DNA from: [Mycobacterium] zoologicum | GTDB taxonomy: Bacteria > Actinomycetota > Actinomycetes > Mycobacteriales > Mycobacteriaceae | Direction: 5' to 3' | Length of the DNA: 55,724 nucleotides | NCBI RefSeq assembly: GCF_020172665.1 | Contig: NZ_CP083985.1 | Span: forward strand, 1,405,067 to 1,460,790 | In this document: positions 8,942 through 16,083 of the stretch, piece after piece | Layout: every line of letters starts with the position of its first letter | Numbering within the stretch: position 1 is the stretch's first letter | Notes under the pieces: model-generated | Database searches by the model: none | What the model saw: only the letters and a program-made list of their open reading frames with translations | What the model was told of the DNA's origin: nothing | Position numbers and translations under genes: made by a program

Positions 8942-9142
8942 ATGGCTGGATCAATCGGTTTCCGTCCGACGCGAGATGACGAGCGCATCCTGCGCGAGGC
9001 TTCGCGGCCGGGCGAGAGCACTTCGGACACGCTGCGCCGAGCGCTGCGGCTGTTGGACCACGAACGGTGGCTGGCGCAGTTTCGCGCGGACGCGGAAGCG
9101 CTCAAGGACGAGGACGTCAACGCGGAGCCCGAAGCCTGGTGA
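8942..9142 (+). CDS. mazE: MazE-like antitoxin
   Basis: A 66-aa protein. Residues 1-40 have the look of a short ribbon-helix-helix DNA-binding segment (GFRPTRDDERILRE followed by SDTLRRALRLLD). An acidic C-terminal tail (DAEALKDEDVNAEPE) would wrap around the toxin. The stop codon overlaps the GTG start of mazF by 2 nt (GTGA), so the pair is coupled. The start at 8942 is chosen because upstream in-frame sequence is poor coding and a -10 box is correctly spaced for a leaderless start. It neutralises MazF and probably represses the operon. Confidence 0.82.
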   Translation: MAGSIGFRPTRDDERILREASRPGESTSDTLRRALRLLDHERWLAQFRADAEALKDEDVNAEPEAW

Positions 9143-9480
9143 TCCGCGGAGCCGTCTATCTGATCGACCTCGGGCGGCCCCGCGGTCACGAGCAGGGCGG
9201 CAAACGCCTGGGTTTGGTTGTTTCCCCGTCGGATTCGCCGCTGTCGGTGGTGACTGTGGTCCCCACGTCGACCTCGGCTGGTCCGTCCATTCACCGTCCC
9301 GAAATTGAGATCGCCGGTCGGCCGACGCGGATGCTGGTCGACCAGATCCGCTCGATCGATACCCACCATGTTGTGGGCGACCCCGTCGACTACCTGACTC
9401 GCGACCAGCTCGTCGAGGTCGAGCTCGCGCTGGTCCACTATCTCGGGGTTCACGGCGCCATGCCCTTGCGACCTTCGTAA
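9139..9480 (+). CDS. mazF: MazF-like endoribonuclease toxin
   Basis: A 113-aa protein starting at GTG 9139. It begins IRGAVYLIDLG and has the family's basic strand GGKRLGLVVSP and the conserved VVTVVPTSTS strand, followed by a Pro/Ile-rich section and MLVDQIRSID, typical of MazF/PemK RNases that cut single-stranded RNA at short sequences. Length is normal for the family, so it appears intact. The cognate antitoxin is the overlapping gene just upstream. The target sequence cannot be predicted from the protein alone. Confidence 0.88.
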   Translation: MIRGAVYLIDLGRPRGHEQGGKRLGLVVSPSDSPLSVVTVVPTSTSAGPSIHRPEIEIAGRPTRMLVDQIRSIDTHHVVGDPVDYLTRDQLVEVELALVHYLGVHGAMPLRPS

Positions 9481-9522
9481 CGTCCCGCAGCACTGCGTGC
9501 CTCGAAATCACTGGAGGAAATC

Positions 9523-9819
9523 ATGGCGGCCCCGGCAGCAGCGCGGATGTAGGGCATACCGTCGATACATGGTGTCTACCGGAGCGACGCGCTGGAATAC
9601 CTCACCACGCCCGATGCGGTATGGGACCGCGCATGGCAGGTGCAAGAGGCGCTGGCCGAGACGGGGCTGCACCGCGGCGTCAAGGTGCCTGATCTGATCA
9701 TCGCTGCGATCGTCGAGCATCACGGGGTGTCGGTCCTGCACTACGACGACGACTTCGAGCGCATTGCCACCGTCACCGGGCAACCTGTCGCATGGGTGGT
9801 GCCGGCCGGGTCGGTGTGA
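9523..9819 (+). pseudogene. VapC toxin remnant (PIN domain, N-terminus lost)
   Basis: From about 9571 to the TGA at 9817-9819 one frame reads as the C-terminal half of a VapC PIN-domain RNase: TTPDAVWDRAWQVQEAL, then HRGVKVPDLIIAA and VLHYDDDFERIA with the two later acidic residues. The N-terminal half carrying the first catalytic Asp is absent. In the same frame an ATG at 9523 with a GGAGG ribosome site gives only nine codons before a TAG at 9550-9552. It therefore looks like a deleted, nonsense-interrupted vapC. No vapB is recognisable next to it. The adjacent intact mazEF suggests a site where TA modules accumulate. Confidence 0.72.
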
Positions 9820-9849
9820 CGCCTCCCGCCGCGACGCATCCGCCAAGTC

Positions 9850-10341
9850 TTATGACTGGATCTGCTTGAGGCCGTCGCCGATCTGGCGGCAGCTCGAGGC
9901 CATGGCGTTGATCTGTGGACGCGTCAGCGGGCCCAGGAAGTGCGTCCGGACCTCGTTGGCATAAGTCGACATCGCTTCTTCTGCCAGCGTTCGCCCCGCC
10001 TCGGTGATGGTGACTATGACCCGGCGGCGGTCGTGAGGGCTGGTCGCTCGATCTACCAGGCCTTGGCTCTCCAGGCGGCGGACCTGCCGTGTGAGGCGAC
10101 TGGGCAGCGAGCGCAGCACGTCGGCAAGGAAACTCATCTGGGCGCTGCCGTCCTCGGTGTTGCCGAGAATGGCCAGCAGATGCACATCGGTCAGCGTCAG
10201 CCGGTGGGTGTCGGTCAATTGCCGATTGAGCGTAGAGGTCATCCGCAGAACCGCCGACAAGTAGTTCTCCCATGACTTGTGTTCGGCGAAGGTCAGGTGT
10301 GGTGTTACCCCAGCGGTGCGACCAGGAATGAAGCCGTTCAT
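9850..10341 (-). CDS. MarR-family transcriptional regulator
   Basis: A 163-aa protein with the MarR winged-helix layout. An N-terminal dimer helix is followed by the recognition region LSSLPSRLTRQV-type helix (VLRSLPSRLTRQVRRLESQGLV) and the wing RATSPHDRRRVIVTITEAG. The DxR wing motif is present as DRRR. Long C-terminal helices complete the dimer interface. The ATG at 10341 is the natural start. It is transcribed alone, converging with the vapC remnant. An imperfect palindrome TTTCGATATGAAA (10404-10416) lies about 65 bp upstream and could be its own operator. The ligand and regulon are unknown. Confidence 0.88.
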   Translation of the reverse strand: MNGFIPGRTAGVTPHLTFAEHKSWENYLSAVLRMTSTLNRQLTDTHRLTLTDVHLLAILGNTEDGSAQMSFLADVLRSLPSRLTRQVRRLESQGLVDRATSPHDRRRVIVTITEAGRTLAEEAMSTYANEVRTHFLGPLTRPQINAMASSCRQIGDGLKQIQS

Positions 10342-10943
10342 GGGCCGATACTAAACGACGAAACGCCCTTTGAATAAGCACTTTTGGATGGCTGATGAGG
10401 TTGTTTCGATATGAAATACTTTGCGCTGCAAGGTGACTGTGTATCCACTACGAGTGCGCTGCAGATGTGTTCATACTTCTTTTGCGGCGTCCGCCCTTGG
10501 CGTATAAGGGGATAAGTCGACCTATGTCCCAAGTCGCAGCCACTGGCGCGGCGGTGAGGATGGGCGCCAGCCTAAGGGTACCGGGCGCTCCTCACCGGTG
10601 AGGAGCGCCCGGTTGTCCGCAGATGGTTGGATGATCGCGAACAGGCTGAAGCTACCGGGACTGCGGGGCCGTGTCAGCGACCCTGCGCGAACTTTGATTC
10701 GCCCACGTCCTTGCGCGCTGTTGCCGTGGTGGCACTCGCCGCTGGTCAGCGCGCTGGACGCGCTGGATCCGCGGGATCGGTGGCGCATTCATTTGCTTCA
10801 GTGTGAAAGTAGTTGCTCGGCAGGTGGTTCGAGTCGGGCCGCTCGGCTTGATAGCGCATGTGACATCCGATTCGAACTCATATCACCCCGCCCGCCGAGG
10901 GGCAGATGAGGAATCTGGGTGTAGGGGGTCCCGGCAGCCGGTC
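10342..10943. other. 602-bp intergenic region, no gene seen
   Basis: I find no ORF with mycobacterial coding character on either strand. It contains the putative MarR operator region near 10404-10416 and a 32-bp perfect palindrome at 10581-10612. The stretch 10360-10520 is notably less GC-rich than the neighbours. It forms the boundary between accessory genes on the left and the conserved SixA/YhaO/YhaN block on the right. Confidence 0.5.
10581..10612. terminator. 32-bp perfect palindrome, possible bidirectional terminator
   Basis: Sixteen bases CCGGGCGCTCCTCACC (10581-10596) are followed immediately by their exact complement (10597-10612). As RNA this folds into a very stable hairpin in either direction. 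It lies about 330 bp past the leftward sixA stop and about 240 bp upstream of marR. No U-tract follows. A binding site for a dimeric protein is the alternative. Confidence 0.5.
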
Positions 10944-11450
10944 TCAGCGCGGAACGTGGAACCCCACCAGCGCGGCCCCGCCCAGTTCAAGCTCACGCCA
11001 GGACCTGTCGACGTCGAGCACGGCGATGCCAGACGTCGGGTACTTCGTGGCCACCCGCGCCTCGGTGCGCGGGTCGGTGCCGCGAACGCCGGCCAACCCG
11101 AGGGCCAGTTGCGACATCGTCGGCTCATGGCCGATCACCAGCAGGGTGGCGACATCGTCGGCGACGGAGTTGATTTCGTCGATCACCGCGCCCGGGGGGC
11201 TGTCGTAGAGGCGGTCGACGTAACGCACCGGGGCGTCGATCGCGGTGCGGTCCAGGGTTTCCCGGGTTCGGGTCGCCGTCGAACACAGCACGGCATCGAC
11301 ATCGGGCAGGTTGGCGCGCATCCAGTCGCCGGCCAGCCCGGCCTCGCGGATGCCGCGCGGCGCCAGCGGCCTGTCGTGGTCGGCGACGCCGCCCGGATAG
11401 TCCGACTTGGCGTGCCGCAGCAGGATCAGGGTGCGTGGGTGATCGCTCAC
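10944..11450 (-). CDS. SixA-like phosphohistidine phosphatase (histidine phosphatase superfamily)
   Basis: A 168-aa protein from a GTG at 11450, in the same frame as longer but less credible starts. It opens TLILLRHAKSDYPGG, with the catalytic His13 and the RH motif of the histidine phosphatase superfamily. A second conserved His follows in VIGHEPTMSQLA, with an Arg in TATRTRETLD. This short form matches SixA, which dephosphorylates phosphohistidine on signalling or phosphotransferase proteins. It is divergent from the SbcD-like gene (164 bp apart). M. tuberculosis has the same arrangement with Rv1276c beside Rv1277/Rv1278. The physiological substrate is unknown. Confidence 0.85.
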   Translation of the reverse strand: MSDHPRTLILLRHAKSDYPGGVADHDRPLAPRGIREAGLAGDWMRANLPDVDAVLCSTATRTRETLDRTAIDAPVRYVDRLYDSPPGAVIDEINSVADDVATLLVIGHEPTMSQLALGLAGVRGTDPRTEARVATKYPTSGIAVLDVDRSWRELELGGAALVGFHVPR

Positions 11451-11614
11451 CGGACCCACGATATCGCCAGTTACCAAAGTGCCACATGTGACGCACGGGA
11501 CACCGCCCTCGTGCCCTCGTCCGGACCTGCCGATCGAGGTCCAAGGACTTGTCGGTGGCCGGTCATACACTCGCGGTGCCCGGCCGGCAGCTGGGTGGAA
11601 AGGACCGATCCGAC

Positions 11615-12763
11615 ATGCGCTTCGTGCACACCGCCGACTGGCAGCTCGGCATGACACGGCACTTCCTCGCCGGTGACGCCCAGCCGCGCTACTCGGCCGC
11701 CCGACGCGGAGCCGTTGCCGGCCTCGGGGCACTGGCGGCCGAGGTCGGTGCGGAGTTCGTCGTCGTGGCCGGCGACGTGTTCGAGGACAACCAACTCGAC
11801 CCGCAGATCATCAGCCAGTCCCTGGAAGCCATGCGCACCATCGGGATTCCGATCTATCTGCTGCCCGGCAATCACGACCCCCTCGATGCCGCCTCGGTGT
11901 ACACCAGCGCACTGTTCACCGCTGAATGCCCCGACAACGTCGTCGTGCTCGACACCGCAGGCGCACAACAGGTTCGGCCCGGCGTGGAGATCGTCGCCGC
12001 ACCCTGGCGCTCGAAGCGGCCCACCACCGACCTGGCGACCGCCGCGTTGGACGGGCTGGACGCCGATGGCACCACCCGGATCCTGGTCGCCCACGGCGGC
12101 GTCGACGTGCTGGATCCCGACCCGACCAACCCGGCGCTGATCCACCTGGCGAGCATCGAGGACGCCCTGTCGCGGGGTGCGATCCACTATGTCGCGCTGG
12201 GGGACAAGCACTCCCGCACCCAGGTCGGCGCCACCGGGCGGGTCTGGTACTCCGGTTCGCCGGAGGTCACCAACTACGACGACATCGAATCGGACTCCGG
12301 CCACGTCCTGGTGGTCGACGTCGACGAGGCCGACGGCACCGTTCATGTCGAACCACGCCACGTCGGCTCGTGGCGGTTCCTGACCCTGCACCGCCAGCTC
12401 GACTCCGGCCGCGACGTCGCCGATCTGGACATCAACCTCGACCAGTTACCGGACAAGGACCGCACGGTGGTCCGGCTGGCCCTCACCGGTTCGCTGAGCG
12501 TCACCGACCGGGCTTCCCTCGACGCTTGCCTGGACCGCTACTCGCGTCTGTTCGCCTGGGTGGGCACCTGGAAGCGCCACACCGACTTGGTGGTGATCCC
12601 GGCCGACGGTGAGTTCACCGATCTGGGGATCGGTGGGTTCGCCGCCGACGCGGTTGAGGAGCTGGTCGCCGCGGCGCGCGGCGGCGCAGACAGCGCCGCG
12701 GCCGACGACGCGCACGCCGCCCTGGCTCTGCTGCTGCGGCTGGTGGATCGGGGTGCGGCATGA
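11615..12763 (+). CDS. SbcD/YhaO-like metallophosphoesterase (DNA repair exonuclease)
   Basis: A 382-aa protein with the calcineurin-like phosphoesterase motifs in order: HTADWQLG near the N-terminus, VAGDVFEDN, LPGNHDP, VAHGGVD and ALGDKHS. These supply the Asp, His and Asn ligands of a two-metal site, as in SbcD/Mre11. The ATG at 11615 follows a good ribosome site (GGAAAGGA) and a possible -10 TACACT at 11566-11571. The stop overlaps the start of the ATPase gene by 4 bp, so they form a complex-type operon. Equivalent to M. tuberculosis Rv1277. The partner lacks a zinc hook, so the pair resembles B. subtilis YhaO/YhaN more than classical SbcCD. Confidence 0.85.
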   Translation: MRFVHTADWQLGMTRHFLAGDAQPRYSAARRGAVAGLGALAAEVGAEFVVVAGDVFEDNQLDPQIISQSLEAMRTIGIPIYLLPGNHDPLDAASVYTSALFTAECPDNVVVLDTAGAQQVRPGVEIVAAPWRSKRPTTDLATAALDGLDADGTTRILVAHGGVDVLDPDPTNPALIHLASIEDALSRGAIHYVALGDKHSRTQVGATGRVWYSGSPEVTNYDDIESDSGHVLVVDVDEADGTVHVEPRHVGSWRFLTLHRQLDSGRDVADLDINLDQLPDKDRTVVRLALTGSLSVTDRASLDACLDRYSRLFAWVGTWKRHTDLVVIPADGEFTDLGIGGFAADAVEELVAAARGGADSAAADDAHAALALLLRLVDRGAA

Positions 12764-15375
12764 GGCTGCACCGGCTGGTCCTGACCAACTATCGCGGTGT
12801 GGCGCATCGCGAGATCGAGTTCCCCGACCGGGGCGTGGTGGTGGTGTCCGGCGCCAACGAGGTCGGCAAGTCCTCGATGATCGAGGCGCTGGATCTGCTG
12901 CTGGAGTCCAAGGACCGCTCCGCCAAGAGGGACGTCAAACAGGTCAAGCCCACCCACGCCGACGCCGGCGCCGAGGTCACCGCCGAAATCAGCACCGGCC
13001 CTTACCGGTTCGTCTATCGCAAGCGTTTCCATAAGGCCCCCGAAACGAAACTGACCATCATGGAGCCCCGCCGCGAGCAGCTCACCGGCGATGAGGCGCA
13101 CGAGCGGGTCCGGGCCATGCTGGCCGAGACCATGGACACCGGCCTGTGGCAGGCCCAGCGGGTGCTCCAGGCGGCGTCGACGGCTGCGGTGGACCTGTCC
13201 GGCTGCGATGCGCTATCCCGCGCGCTCGATATCGCCGCCGGCGACACCGCCACCCTCAGCGGCACCGAACCGGTTCTCATCGAGCGGATCGACACCGAAT
13301 ACGCCCGCTACTTCACCCCGACCGGGCGCCCCACCGGGGAGTGGGCTACGGCGGTCTCCTCGTTGGCGGACGCCGACGCCGAGGTGACACGGTGCACCGA
13401 ACTGCTCGCCGAGGTCGACGACCGGGTGCAGCGCCACGCCGAGCTGTCCGAGCAGCTGGCCCAGCTGACCTCCGAGCAGGCGACGGCCGATGCCCGCCTT
13501 GCCGCCGCCCAGGCCGCCGGCGCCACCATCGCCGCGTTGCGCGATCAGTTGCGCGCGGCCCAACTGGAGGCCACCACCGCCGAAGCCACTGCCGCCATGG
13601 CCGAGGCCTCGCACGCTGATCGGGTGCGGCTGTGCGGTGAGGTCGACTCGCGGGCCGCGGCGGTCAAGGCCCTGGACGCTGAAATCGTCGATGCCGGAAC
13701 GGGGCTTGCCAACGCGGAGGCTGCCGCGGCGAGCGCCGATGACGCCGCAACGCAGGCCGAACAGCTACTGGCGGCGGCCACTGGGCGTGTCGACGCCACC
13801 CGCCGCGTCGTCGAGCAGATCGCCGCCCGCGACGAGGCCGATCGGCTGGCAGCCCGACTGGCTCGTATTCAGGCCACCGAGGCCGAACTGGATCAGATTC
13901 GCGGTGAACTGTCGCGAGTCGTGGTGACCGAGCCGATGCTGCGGCGGGTCGAAGACGCCGCCGCGGCGCTGGATCGGGCGCAGGCATCGCTGGCCGCGAT
14001 CTCAGCGACACTGGAGTTCACCGCGGCCGCCGACATCGAGCTGATGATCGCCGGCGAGCGCACGGCGTTGCCGGCCGGCCAGAGCTGGTCGGCGCCCGTC
14101 ACCGACGCCACCGAGGTCGAGGTGCCCGGATTGCTGTGTGTGCGAGTCAGCGCCGGCGACAGCACTCTGGACGCGAACACCAAATACGCTGCGGCGCAAG
14201 CGGGGCTGTCGGCGGTACTGGCTGAAGCCGGCGTAGGCGATGTGGCGCAGGCCCGGCTGGCCGACCAGCGGCGCCGCGAACTGGCGAGCTCACGCGATCA
14301 GCTCAGCGCCACCCTGACCGGGCTGCTCGGCGATGACGAGGTCGAGGCATTGCGTGCCCAACTGACCCTGTTGCGCACCGAGCACGAACAGGTGGCAGCC
14401 GGCATCACGGCCGAGGACGTCCGCACTCAGCGTGACGCAGCCGAAACGCTGCGTGTCCAAGCCGATTCCGACTGGCAGGCGCGGCGCCGCGAGGCCATTG
14501 AGGTGGCCGCTCGGCGTACCGAGGCCGCCACCCGAGTGGCGCTGTTGGGTGACAAGGCATCGACGCAGCGCACCGAATTCGATATCGCCAGCGCACGGCT
14601 GACCACCGACCGGGCTTCGCGCAGCGACGAGTCTGTGACGGTGGCCGCCGAATCCCACCGCCAAGCCGCTAGTGCTGCGCAGCAGCGGGTCACCGCGTTG
14701 ACCGACGAGCTGGGCGCCGCCAACCCCGAGACCGTCGACGCCGAACTGGCCGACGCCGACATCGCGGCGCAGGCCCTGCGCACCAGGCACGCCGAGACCG
14801 CCCGGGCGCTGCACGAGGTCGAGGTCGAACTCGCGGTGTTCGGGACGCAGGGCCGCCGGGGTCGTCTCGACGCAGCGCAGATCGCCCGGGAACACGCCGC
14901 AGCCGAACACGACCGGATCGGCCAACGGGCCCGCGCGGTCTCACTGCTGCGCTCGACCATGAACCGACACCGCGACGACACCCGTCGCCGCTACGTCGAA
15001 CCGTTCCGGGCCGAGATCCAGCGGCTCGGCGAGTACGTGTTCGGTGCCGACTTCGAAGTGGACGTCGACACCGACCTGAAGATCAGCACCCGCACCCTAG
15101 ACGGCCGCACTGTGCCGTACGAATCGCTGTCCGGCGGTGCCAAGGAGCAACTGGGCATCCTGACCCGGCTGGCCGGGGCGACCCTGGTCGCCAAGGAGGA
15201 CAGTGTTCCGGTGGTGATCGACGACGCACTCGGCTTCACCGACCCTGACCGGCTGGAGAAGATGGGCGCCGTGTTCGACGCCGTCGGCGCCCAGGGGCAG
15301 GTGATCGTGCTGACCTGCAGCCCGGACCGCTACCGCAGCGTCAAGGATGCGCACCGCATCGACTTGAGCTCGTGA
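12760..15375 (+). CDS. SbcC/YhaN-like AAA ATPase with coiled coil
   Basis: An 871-aa SMC/Rad50-type ATPase. Walker A is GANEVGKSS near residue 30. A long Ala/Glu/Arg-rich coiled coil spans roughly 200-740. The ABC signature is LSGGAKEQLG and Walker B is PVVIDDALGF near the C-terminus, followed by the D-loop and a His-switch-like region. The five cysteines are scattered, with no CxxC zinc hook at the apex, which separates it from true SbcC/Rad50. It overlaps the upstream nuclease gene by 4 bp. Likely role: ATP-dependent control of the nuclease at DNA ends or cruciforms. Equivalent to M. tuberculosis Rv1278. Confidence 0.83.
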   Translation: MRLHRLVLTNYRGVAHREIEFPDRGVVVVSGANEVGKSSMIEALDLLLESKDRSAKRDVKQVKPTHADAGAEVTAEISTGPYRFVYRKRFHKAPETKLTIMEPRREQLTGDEAHERVRAMLAETMDTGLWQAQRVLQAASTAAVDLSGCDALSRALDIAAGDTATLSGTEPVLIERIDTEYARYFTPTGRPTGEWATAVSSLADADAEVTRCTELLAEVDDRVQRHAELSEQLAQLTSEQATADARLAAAQAAGATIAALRDQLRAAQLEATTAEATAAMAEASHADRVRLCGEVDSRAAAVKALDAEIVDAGTGLANAEAAAASADDAATQAEQLLAAATGRVDATRRVVEQIAARDEADRLAARLARIQATEAELDQIRGELSRVVVTEPMLRRVEDAAAALDRAQASLAAISATLEFTAAADIELMIAGERTALPAGQSWSAPVTDATEVEVPGLLCVRVSAGDSTLDANTKYAAAQAGLSAVLAEAGVGDVAQARLADQRRRELASSRDQLSATLTGLLGDDEVEALRAQLTLLRTEHEQVAAGITAEDVRTQRDAAETLRVQADSDWQARRREAIEVAARRTEAATRVALLGDKASTQRTEFDIASARLTTDRASRSDESVTVAAESHRQAASAAQQRVTALTDELGAANPETVDAELADADIAAQALRTRHAETARALHEVEVELAVFGTQGRRGRLDAAQIAREHAAAEHDRIGQRARAVSLLRSTMNRHRDDTRRRYVEPFRAEIQRLGEYVFGADFEVDVDTDLKISTRTLDGRTVPYESLSGGAKEQLGILTRLAGATLVAKEDSVPVVIDDALGFTDPDRLEKMGAVFDAVGAQGQVIVLTCSPDRYRSVKDAHRIDLSS

Positions 15376-15388
15376 GTATTTCGAGCCG

Positions 15389-15514
15389 CTACGAGTCGAA
15401 CTCCGCCGGCCGCACGATTTGACCCCGTAGCTCACCGATCTCGTCGTGGAGACCGATCTCGACGAACCGGCTTGAGATTCGCGAACCAAGCTTGTCCACG
15501 TGGGGCTCGGTCAT
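15389..15514 (-). CDS. Small ORF (41 aa), third member of a TA-like unit
   Basis: An ATG at 15512-15514 overlaps the TGA of the HTH gene by one base (TGATG), the usual sign of re-initiation coupling. The product is 41 residues, polar, with a likely amphipathic helix (GLHDEIGELRGQIV) and no recognised motif. The stop is only 13 bp from the end of the convergent ATPase gene. Because of its size it may be unannotated elsewhere. It could be a small accessory of the toxin-antitoxin-like pair or simply an unconserved open frame. Coupling is what I see; function is unknown. Confidence 0.45.
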   Translation of the reverse strand: MTEPHVDKLGSRISSRFVEIGLHDEIGELRGQIVRPAEFDS

Positions 15515-15777
15515 CAGTCCTTCCCCTCGCGGAACCGCTGTTGCGCCGCCTGTCGTGACACTCCCAAGACCATTCCGATGGTGCCCCAGCTTTCGCCGTT
15601 CGCTCGCGCTTCCGCCACCGCGTGACGCAGAGCGTCAGTCGCAGCGTCGGCTGCATCGGCCGCCTCACGGACATGCCGTAGATGGCGGCCGTCGCGTACC
15701 TTCACCGACGGGTCCGCGGGGTCCAACTGGTCGATCCACTGCTCGGCGGCAGTGGTCTCATCGATTTTGGTTGCCAT
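15514..15777 (-). CDS. Putative antitoxin with helix-turn-helix
   Basis: An 87-aa protein from ATG 15777, chosen because GAGGTG lies 8 nt upstream; further starts at 15783 and 15786 are too close to it. The N-terminal half is acidic and Ala-rich (DETTAAEQWIDQLDPADP and a helix of Ala/Asp). The C-terminal 30 residues read GESWGTIGMVLGVSRQAAQQR, a clear helix-turn-helix (SWGTIG, turn, SRQAAQQRF). It is the second gene, directly after the putative toxin. This order is like HigBA, with the second gene encoding the DNA-binding partner. It would bind the two GTCAA-N7-TTGAC sites upstream of the unit. The toxin-antitoxin role is inferred from size, order and operator. Confidence 0.6.
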   Translation of the reverse strand: MATKIDETTAAEQWIDQLDPADPSVKVRDGRHLRHVREAADAADAATDALRHAVAEARANGESWGTIGMVLGVSRQAAQQRFREGKD

Positions 15778-15787
15778 GGTCATCACC

Positions 15788-16042
15788 TCACAAGTAGTCG
15801 TAGTTTTTCGGCTGCAATACGTTCACGTGGATGATCCGCTGGGGGTCATCGGCGGGGACCACCACGACCTCAAGTAGTCGTACGCCTGCATCTACACCGA
15901 TGATCAGCAGGCGGCCCTCGTAGTCCCCCTCCTGCTCGACAAGCCTGACGGGATTGCGAATGACGTGCAAGGCATCCGCGTCGGAGATCCCATGCTCGGC
16001 ATAGTGCTTGCGAGCCGATTCGATGAACTCAATGGCGTCAAT
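15788..16042 (-). CDS. Putative small toxin (DUF4258/RelE-like fold suspected), start uncertain
   Basis: Coding character runs from the TGA at 15788-15790 back to about 16042, giving about 84 residues: IDAIEFIESARKHYAEHG, ISDADALHVIRNPVRLV, then LLIIGVDAGVRLLEVVVV and IIHVNVLQPKNYDYL. This helix-plus-beta-strands pattern ending in a Tyr/Leu-rich tail resembles small toxin proteins encoded beside HTH partners. The only standard in-frame start is a TTG at 15968-15970, which would remove the first helix. Upstream candidates are ATT at 16042 or 16033. The latter sits 7 nt after a -10-like TATCAT. Either a rare start is used or the gene is damaged. It ends 10 bp before the antitoxin start. Confidence 0.55.
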   Translation of the reverse strand: MDAIEFIESARKHYAEHGISDADALHVIRNPVRLVEQEGDYEGRLLIIGVDAGVRLLEVVVVPADDPQRIIHVNVLQPKNYDYL

Positions 16043-16082
16043 GATACCTTGACAACTTTGGATGCGTCAACAATATCTTGAC
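16037..16082 (-). promoter_or_regulatory. Two tandem palindromic operators and promoter of the TA-like unit
   Basis: Two 17-bp sites of form GTCAA-N7-TTGAC lie at 16037-16053 and 16066-16082, 29 bp apart start to start. They are also similar in their spacers. Within them, reading leftward, TTGACG (-35) and TATCAT (-10) are separated by 18 nt, so repressor binding would cover the promoter. The distal site ends only 1 bp before the oppA stop codon. Likely autoregulatory operators for the HTH protein encoded at 15514-15777. Confidence 0.6.
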
Positions 16083-16083
16083 A

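Noticed and set aside
10598..10909. Possible small gene on the plus strand
   Set aside because: It begins inside the palindrome, has no ribosome site, and the translation has no mycobacterial protein character.
12760..15375. Canonical SbcC/Rad50
   Set aside because: No CxxC zinc hook is present at the coiled-coil apex, so I call it SbcC/YhaN-like only.
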